Source: an uncultured Clostridia bacterium (GTDB lineage: Bacteria > Bacillota > Clostridia > TANB77 > CAG-508). From it: a stretch of 10,455 bases of DNA. Positions 6,701-10,455 of the stretch are shown in pieces. Under the pieces are notes generated by a model. That model made no database searches. It was not told the DNA's origin and saw only the letters and a program-made list of their open reading frames with translations. Within the stretch, counting starts at the first letter, position 1; each line of letters opens with the position of its first letter. The DNA is taken from contig CAKPKI010000060.1 of assembly GCA_934167135.1 (NCBI GenBank), forward strand, positions 1 to 10,455, written 5' to 3'. The position numbers and the translations under genes were made by a program.

Positions 6701-6799
6701 ATGGCAAAATCAATAGCCAATGTAAATGGTGCAGAGATTAAATTAAAAAGTGAACTAGGAAAAGGTTCAAAATTTATAATAATATTTAAAGAATACTAG
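6701..6799 (+). pseudogene. C-terminal fragment of a sensor histidine kinase
   Basis: A 32-codon open frame starting at ATG 6701 with a perfect AAGGAGG (6686-6692) eight bases upstream. The peptide, with IANVNGAEIKLKSELGKGSKF, matches the last part of a HATPase_c domain, including the GKGSxF G2 box that closes over ATP and the final beta strand. The rest of the kinase (sensor, dimerisation helix, N and G1 boxes) is absent upstream, where 6568-6685 holds nothing recognisable. The fragment cannot bind ATP by itself. It ends 23 bases before the PAP2 gene and may once have formed an operon with it. A TATAAT at 6676-6681 is too close to the ribosome site to serve this frame. Confidence 0.55.
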
Positions 6800-6822
6800 T
6801 AAAATAAGTAGAAGAGGTAGAA

Positions 6823-7464
6823 ATGAAAGAAAAAACAAAAGAATTTATTGTAAAAAATCTAAAATGGATTATACTATTCATTTGTTTAATTGGATTTTTA
6901 GCATTAGCAGAAGATGTATTTAATAAAGAAATAATGAATGGAGATATAATTGGTTATAAAGTAGTATCAGAATTTTTAATATCTGATTTTACAATACCAA
7001 TAGCAAAGTTTATTACTAATTTTGGAGGAGCAATATTTATAATAATATTAGTAATTGTATTATTTATAGTAATAAAAAACAGAAGAATTAGAATATCAAT
7101 ATTTTTAAATTTAGTAATAATTACAACATTGAATCAGTTATTAAAAAGAATATTGCAAAGACCCAGACCAAGTGAATATAGAATAATTGAAGAAACAGGA
7201 TATAGTTTTCCTTCAGGACATTCTATGGTAAGTATGGCTTTCTATGGTTACTTAATATATTTGATTTATAAATATGTAAAAAATAAATATGTTAAATGGA
7301 TTTCTATTATGTTATTAAGTATATTGATATGTACTATTGGAATAAGTAGAATTTATTTAGGTGTACATTATACAAGTGATGTTTTAGGTGGATTCCTTAT
7401 ATCAATATCATATTTGATTATATTTATAAGTGCAACTGATAAATTTTTAATAGAAAAAGAATAG
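6823..7464 (+). CDS. PAP2-family membrane phosphatase
   Basis: A 213-residue integral membrane protein of the PAP2 (type 2 phosphatidic acid phosphatase) family, which removes phosphate from lipid phosphates or from undecaprenyl pyrophosphate. All three signature motifs are present: K108-x6-R115-P116 (KRILQRPRP), P130-S-G-H133 (FPSGHS), and S175-R176-x5-H182-x3-D186 (SRIYLGVHYTSD); H133 and H182 are the catalytic pair on the outer face of the membrane. About six hydrophobic helices are visible (near 14-30, 59-84, 90-106, 136-149, 158-174, 188-204). GAAGAGG (6811-6817) lies five bases before the start. Ending in a strong terminator, it is cargo of the cotJB element; bacitracin tolerance or lipid recycling is possible but cannot be read from the sequence. 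Confidence 0.9.
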   Translation: MKEKTKEFIVKNLKWIILFICLIGFLALAEDVFNKEIMNGDIIGYKVVSEFLISDFTIPIAKFITNFGGAIFIIILVIVLFIVIKNRRIRISIFLNLVIITTLNQLLKRILQRPRPSEYRIIEETGYSFPSGHSMVSMAFYGYLIYLIYKYVKNKYVKWISIMLLSILICTIGISRIYLGVHYTSDVLGGFLISISYLIIFISATDKFLIEKE

Positions 7465-7500
7465 TGTAATTAGTTAATTCAGTAATTACACTATTTTTTT
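7460..7500 (+). terminator. Strong intrinsic terminator after the PAP2 gene
   Basis: ATAGTGTAATTA (7461-7472) pairs perfectly with TAATTACACTAT (7483-7494), loop ten bases, followed by a run of seven T. The PAP2 stop codon lies within the left arm. It separates cargo transcription from the recombinase unit. Confidence 0.88.
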
Positions 7501-7505
7501 GTTGT

Positions 7506-7534
7506 TTGACATTTGGGGACTAGTGGATTATTAT
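7506..7534 (+). promoter_or_regulatory. Promoter of the recombinase unit
   Basis: A perfect TTGACA (7506-7511), 17 bases and TATTAT (7529-7534). It lies just after the PAP2 terminator and about 180 bases before the 46-codon gene. The intervening leader (7541-7699) is A-rich and I see no clear riboswitch or gene in it; GTTCACCTTC and GTGATTAAGAAC (7559-7597) could pair weakly. The boxes fit the vegetative sigma factor, not sigma-E or sigma-K. Confidence 0.65.
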
Positions 7535-7714
7535 TTATAAAACAAAAACATTACAGAAGTTCACCTTCACCCAATAATATCGAAAGTGATTAAGAACAAG
7601 TAAAAAAATAAATTCAGAAAAGCTTACAACTAAATTTGAAAAAATAAAATAATATCAAAAATTTAAGTATTTTTTATTATTAAATTAATAAAATTGTATA
7701 GAGGTGAGTATGTT

Positions 7715-7855
7715 TTGGAAGGAAAATTAGAAGAAACTTATACAAAAGATGGAAAAAATATTACAGAAATAATTCAAGAATGGGTGCAAGAAAATAATAA
7801 ATATTTTTGTTGTAGAAAAGTAGGCATTGATATAAAATCTATGAAGAATAGATAA
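7715..7855 (+). CDS. Small protein encoded before the recombinase
   Basis: A 46-codon frame starting with TTG at 7715, with AGAGGTGA (7700-7707) seven bases upstream; there is no in-frame ATG or GTG at that place. The peptide is polar and acidic in its first half (EGKLEETYTKDGKNITEIIQEW) and ends KYFCCRKVGIDIKSMKNR with a CC pair. It lies 32 bases before the recombinase in the same direction and presumably in the same transcript. I do not recognise it. Its position and size would fit a recombination directionality factor or a regulator, but no helix-turn-helix is evident, so that is only a suggestion. Confidence 0.6.
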   Translation: MEGKLEETYTKDGKNITEIIQEWVQENNKYFCCRKVGIDIKSMKNR

Positions 7856-7887
7856 GTAGTTTTTAGATTTAATAGAGGAGGGCGAAA

Positions 7888-9483
7888 ATGACGACATTAT
7901 ATAAAAACTACTTTAATAATATATCTAAAGAAAGAATATGGAAAGTTGGAATATATGCAAGGATTTCTAGAGAAGATGAAAAAGATGAAAATTATAAAGG
8001 ACAGTCTGAAAGTATCGATAATCAAGTCAATTTTATAAAGCCACTAATAGAAAAAAACAATTGGATTTTAATTGATATTTATAAAGATGATGGATATACA
8101 GGAACGAATTTTGAAAGACCAGATTTTTCGAGAATGCTAGGAGATATAGAACTTGGAAAAATCAATTTAATAATAACAAAGGATTTATCAAGACTGGGAA
8201 GAGATTACATAGAAGTTGGAAGATTTGTAGAAAGATACTTTCCAGAAAAAGGCATAAGATACATTGCGGTAAATGATAATGTTGATACTTTTGACAAAAA
8301 TAATACTAATAATGATATGACGCCGTTTAAAGCAGTATTTAATGATATGTATGCAAAGGACATTTCAAAAAAAGTGAGAACATCAATAACAACAAAAGCC
8401 ACAAGAGGAGAATGTATAAAGGCCTTTATGCCATATGGATATAAAAAGGATGCAAAAGACAAAAATATTATATTAATAGATGAAGATGTATCGGAAAATA
8501 TAAAAAATATATTTGAACTATATAAAAGTGGTAAGGGAAAACAAGAAATTGCAGATATGTTGAATGCTGAAAAAATAATAACACCATTGAAGCATAAAGA
8601 ATTAACAACCAATTATTATAACCCCAATTCCAATGCTACATATGAATGGAATCCAACAGTTATTAATAAAATTTTAAGGGACAGAATATATATAGGAGAT
8701 TTAGTACAATTAAAATATAGTAAAGTAAACTATAAGATAAAAAAAGTGGAAAAAGTTTCAGAAGAGGACTATATTATTACTGAGAATAACCATGAACCAA
8801 TAATAGATAGAAAAACTTTTTTTGAAGTACAAGAAATGTTGAATAAACAGACAAATGAATGGAACTATAGTAATAAATCTCAGCATTTATTAACAGGTCT
8901 TGTATTTTGTAAATGTGGAAGTAGAATTACATATAACAAAAATCACGGAAAATATTTCAGGTGTATTTGTTCAAGTTACAAAAGGTTTGGAAGAAAGTTT
9001 TGCACAAATGTCCATATTAGGGAAGATGAATTAATATCAAAAGTTATAATTTCTTTACAAAATAACATAAAAATGTATTTTAATATGAGCGATGTGAAAT
9101 ATGAACAAGAACAACAAAAAAATGATTATTCAAAAGATATATTAAAATTAAATAAAATGATAGAACAAACAAATCAAGCTATTAGAACATTGTATGATGA
9201 TAAAATATTAGGTCAAATTTCAAATAATACCTTTGGTATGTTAATGCAAAATTATGAAAAGCAGAAGAAGAAATACAAAGATGAAATTCAAGAATATAAA
9301 AACAAGGAAATTAGCAGTAATGAAATAAATAATATGGATAGGAATGAATTTGAAGAGAGTATGAATAAAGTTTTAAGGTTTACGGAAATAAATCAAGATA
9401 GCAAAAGTCTAATATTTAAATTAATTGATAGAATAACTATTGATAACAAAGATGTAACAATAAAATATAAATTTAATATATAA
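7888..9483 (+). CDS. Large serine recombinase
   Basis: A 531-residue site-specific recombinase of the large serine type, the group that includes phage integrases and SpoIVCA of the sigK element. The N-terminal resolvase domain (about 19-165) has the nucleophile S27 in YARISRED, the DDGYTGTNFERPDF motif and DLSRLGRD (99-106) with its catalytic arginines. A recombinase domain follows (about 176-320, GYKKDAKD through RIYIGDLVQ), then a zinc-ribbon region with C341, C343, C359, C361 and C372, and a charged coiled coil (about 405-475), the part that controls direction in this family. It is full length, with no broken motif. GGAGGG (7877-7882) lies five bases before the ATG. Its stop is about 40 bases from the right attachment site, so it is the obvious enzyme for the cotJB element. 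Confidence 0.93.
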   Translation: MTTLYKNYFNNISKERIWKVGIYARISREDEKDENYKGQSESIDNQVNFIKPLIEKNNWILIDIYKDDGYTGTNFERPDFSRMLGDIELGKINLIITKDLSRLGRDYIEVGRFVERYFPEKGIRYIAVNDNVDTFDKNNTNNDMTPFKAVFNDMYAKDISKKVRTSITTKATRGECIKAFMPYGYKKDAKDKNIILIDEDVSENIKNIFELYKSGKGKQEIADMLNAEKIITPLKHKELTTNYYNPNSNATYEWNPTVINKILRDRIYIGDLVQLKYSKVNYKIKKVEKVSEEDYIITENNHEPIIDRKTFFEVQEMLNKQTNEWNYSNKSQHLLTGLVFCKCGSRITYNKNHGKYFRCICSSYKRFGRKFCTNVHIREDELISKVIISLQNNIKMYFNMSDVKYEQEQQKNDYSKDILKLNKMIEQTNQAIRTLYDDKILGQISNNTFGMLMQNYEKQKKKYKDEIQEYKNKEISSNEINNMDRNEFEESMNKVLRFTEINQDSKSLIFKLIDRITIDNKDVTIKYKFNI

Positions 9484-9486
9484 AAT

Positions 9487-9546
9487 AATGGAGATGGAAG
9501 CATCCAAAAATGAACCAAGGTCATGGTTCTTCAAGCCATCTCCATT
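9487..9546. repeat. 11-bp inverted repeat spanning the right element junction
   Basis: AATGGAGATGG (9487-9497) is perfectly complementary to CCATCTCCATT (9536-9546), 38 bases apart. The left arm lies in the element just after the recombinase stop; the right arm is cotJB coding sequence (minus-strand codons of KWRW). A second dyad, GAACCA/TGGTTC (9512-9517 and 9524-9529), is nested inside around the crossover point. The complete hairpin exists only when the element is integrated. Confidence 0.7.
9512..9529 (-). other. Right attachment site of the cotJB element
   Basis: The minus strand reads GAACCA-TG-A-CCTTGGTT-C. The presumed crossover TG is at 9522-9523; GAACCA is from cotJB and ACCTTGGTT from the element. 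The A after TG creates the TGA (9521-9523) that ends the split cotJB frame; in the left site the same position is G, giving TGG (Trp). Confidence 0.75.
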
Positions 9547-9853
9547 TATTACAAGGAAATTGGATTGTTAAAGGACCATAAACTTTTTGATATTTGTCAG
9601 TTAATTCTCTATAATCTTTGCAATATTTTCTGTGCAAACAAAGAGCTTTTTCATCATCAGGGTGAGTGTCTAAATAAAGACCTAATTCTATGATGGCAAA
9701 ATTTAAACATTTAATATTTTTTAACATTTCTTCTCTGCTTGGTCGGCAGTCATTATCAGAATACATGCTTGCATTTGCAGTCATTGCAGGCATAGTATTC
9801 ATAGAATTCATATTGCACATACAATTACATTTTCTATTTGTATCATCAATCAT
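9521..9853 (-). CDS. cotJB: cotJB, spore-coat protein, split at its 3' end
   Basis: The 110-residue product matches CotJB, a small coat-associated protein that works with CotJA and CotJC. After a Cys/Met-rich N-terminus (1-36), the family domain begins SREEMLKNIKCLNFAIIELG and has the hallmark LYLDTHPDDEKAL (59-71), then KYQKVYGPLT and CNKWRWLEEP. The family normally ends with a WPWE tail; here TGA follows P110 at the element junction, and WPWEGGNV lies at 6531-6557. Precise excision would give a 118-residue protein. The ATG overlaps the cotJA stop by one base (TAATG), with a GGAGAGGGG site upstream, so the two are translationally linked. It is unknown whether the version lacking eight residues still works. 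Confidence 0.92.
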   Translation of the reverse strand: MIDDTNRKCNCMCNMNSMNTMPAMTANASMYSDNDCRPSREEMLKNIKCLNFAIIELGLYLDTHPDDEKALCLHRKYCKDYRELTDKYQKVYGPLTIQFPCNKWRWLEEP

Positions 9854-10218
9854 TATTTGTTACACCCCTCTCCAATAGTATTTGTTGCCTCTAAAAATTC
9901 ATTAACTCTCATAGATTGGCAAGGCATATAAGGGCTTACCAATTCTGGAAATATTGTTCCCATTTTTAATCCAACACAAGGTTTAAAAGTTTTATCCATG
10001 TATTGCCATGGAACATAACTTTGAGCTAACATAGGGTTCTCAGGGAATACACTCATTTCGTATTCTTCATCAAAACCACATTCACATTCATCTGCAACAT
10101 TCATTTCATAATTACAAGGACAAACATCATTACATTTGTCTTCAAGCATGTTATTAGTTGTATTACAACATGCAGTATTATTCATGCAACGGCATTTCTG
10201 GTATCTACGCGTAAACAT
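9853..10218 (-). CDS. cotJA: cotJA, spore-coat-associated protein
   Basis: A 121-residue protein and first gene of the cotJ operon. The CotJA domain occupies about residues 60-105: LAQSYVPWQYMDKTF, then GLKMGTIFPELVSPY, the family's diagnostic stretch, with a shared aromatic and proline pattern. The N-terminal half is an extension rich in cysteine (C9, C11, C17, C18, C29, C33, C35, C45, C47), with CxC pairs; twelve cysteines in all. This suggests metal binding or cross-linking in the coat, but that is inference. CotJA is needed in Bacillus subtilis for CotJC to enter the coat. AAGGAGG (10225-10231, minus strand) lies six bases before the ATG. Its stop overlaps the cotJB start. Confidence 0.88.
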   Translation of the reverse strand: MFTRRYQKCRCMNNTACCNTTNNMLEDKCNDVCPCNYEMNVADECECGFDEEYEMSVFPENPMLAQSYVPWQYMDKTFKPCVGLKMGTIFPELVSPYMPCQSMRVNEFLEATNTIGEGCNK

Positions 10219-10237
10219 ATTAATCCTCCTTTTTTTG

Positions 10238-10267
10238 ATTGTATATTACATAATATGACAGAAATAC
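10238..10267 (-). promoter_or_regulatory. Possible sigma-E-type promoter of the cotJ operon
   Basis: On the minus strand GTATTT (10262-10267) and TATACAAT (10238-10245) are separated by 16 bases. The -10 differs from the sigma-E consensus CATACAAT at one position, and cotJ of B. subtilis is a sigma-E operon. The start point would fall near 10231, very close to the ribosome site, which weakens the call. Confidence 0.35.
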
Positions 10268-10316
10268 AGGTTTGTGATGAATCTAAAAAAATTTTTAAAA
10301 AAATTTTGAAAAAGTA

Positions 10317-10345
10317 TTGACAATTAAAGATAAATGGTTTATACT
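10317..10345 (+). promoter_or_regulatory. Sigma-A promoter of the tRNA gene
   Basis: A perfect TTGACA (10317-10322), 17 bases and TATACT (10340-10345), about 35 bases before the tRNA. Phased A and T tracts at 10284-10312 directly upstream look like an UP element, as expected for a stable-RNA promoter. It diverges from the cotJ promoter. Confidence 0.82.
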
Positions 10346-10380
10346 TAGACATGCGTTAGGCAATAAAAGAATAACGAAAA

Positions 10381-10455
10381 TGCTCCTATAGCTCAGTTGG
10401 TTAGAGCAACCGGCTCATAACCGGTAGGTCCTAGGTTCAAGTCCTAGTGGGAGCA
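10381..10455 (+). tRNA. tRNA with CAU anticodon (Met, or Ile2), 3' end cut
   Basis: A complete cloverleaf: acceptor TGCTCCT with GGGAGCA (U1-A72 to a final U-G), D arm GCTC-AGTTGGTTA-GAGC, anticodon stem ACCGG/CCGGT around the loop CTCATAA (anticodon CAT), and T arm CTAGG-TTCAAGT-CCTAG. The window ends at the last acceptor base, so the discriminator and any CCA lie outside. The 1-72 pair rules out a typical initiator tRNA. The CTCATAA loop also occurs in tRNA-Ile2, whose C34 becomes lysidine, so Met and Ile2 cannot be separated with certainty. Confidence 0.92.

Larger units (their letters stand above)
6556..9523. mobile_element. Serine-recombinase element inserted in cotJB (skin-like)
   Basis: A 2966-bp element between two direct TG crossover sites. 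It splits cotJB eight sense codons before its end and separates cotJC from cotJA and cotJB. It contains, all on the plus strand and so opposite to the operon, a histidine-kinase fragment, a PAP2 phosphatase, a 46-codon gene and a large serine recombinase whose stop lies about 40 bases from the right site. Joining the outer sequences at TG gives ...EEP-WPWEGGNV, a normal CotJB ending; joining the inner ends gives a palindromic attP. No transfer or phage structural genes are present, so it is either a minimal integrative element or a reduced one kept as a sporulation intervening sequence. Insertion and boundaries are well supported; regulated excision is inference. Confidence 0.85.

Noticed and set aside
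6531..6713. 60-codon minus-strand frame ending in GWPWEGGNV
   Set aside because: Only its last eight codons are cotJB; the part before is element sequence with no coding character and no ribosome site.
9690..9878. 62-codon plus-strand frame
   Set aside because: It is antisense to cotJB, has no ribosome site and no recognisable protein character.
1..10455. CRISPR array, insertion-sequence transposase, rRNA or replication origin
   Set aside because: No spaced repeats, no DDE transposase frame, no rRNA segment and no iteron cluster are visible on either strand.

Overview
The window is AT-rich (AGA is almost the only arginine codon) and carries a cotJA-cotJB-cotJC spore-coat operon, Shine-Dalgarno sites of the AAGGAGG type and sigma-A promoters. 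It therefore comes from an endospore-forming, low-GC Bacillota, most likely a member of the Clostridia. No species can be named from the sequence alone.

Layout: (1) 1-1040, a monocistronic gene of unknown function made of helical, LRV-like repeats, with its own promoter and terminator and a different arginine codon use. (2) 1200-2790, a graveyard: two decayed copies of the start of a DUF3800 gene flank an apparently intact GNAT acetyltransferase, followed by a second, broken GNAT gene. The intact GNAT gene has a promoter and a terminator-like hairpin in its leader, and its last residues are read out of frame from the second DUF3800 remnant. (3) 2938-3567, a histidine phosphatase. (4) 3613-5693, a strong promoter and a fused protein: a MATE-type efflux transporter joined to a cytidylate-kinase-like domain. 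(5) 5757-5909, a remnant of a small membrane-protein gene. (6) 5906-10267, minus strand, the cotJ operon, split by an inserted element. (7) 10317-10455, a CAU-anticodon tRNA with its own promoter, cut by the window end.

The most interesting object is the 2.97-kb element at 6556-9523. It lies inside cotJB, eight sense codons from the gene's end. On the minus strand cotJB reads ...EEP and hits TGA at the right junction; the missing ending WPWEGGNV, the natural stop and the cotJC ribosome-binding site lie beyond the left junction. Joining the two sides at a shared TG dinucleotide restores the cotJB frame exactly. The reciprocal product, a reconstructed attP, is a perfect palindrome centred on the same TG (AACCAAGG-GTGA-CCTTGGTT). 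The element encodes a 531-residue large serine recombinase next to one end, a 46-codon gene just before it, a PAP2 phosphatase and a fragment of a histidine kinase. This is the architecture of sporulation intervening elements such as the sigK skin element: removal in the mother cell would rebuild cotJB and rejoin cotJC to the operon promoter. That developmental role is inference; the split gene, the sites and the recombinase are directly visible. A complication is that cotJC itself carries a +1 frameshift in its metal-ligand motif.
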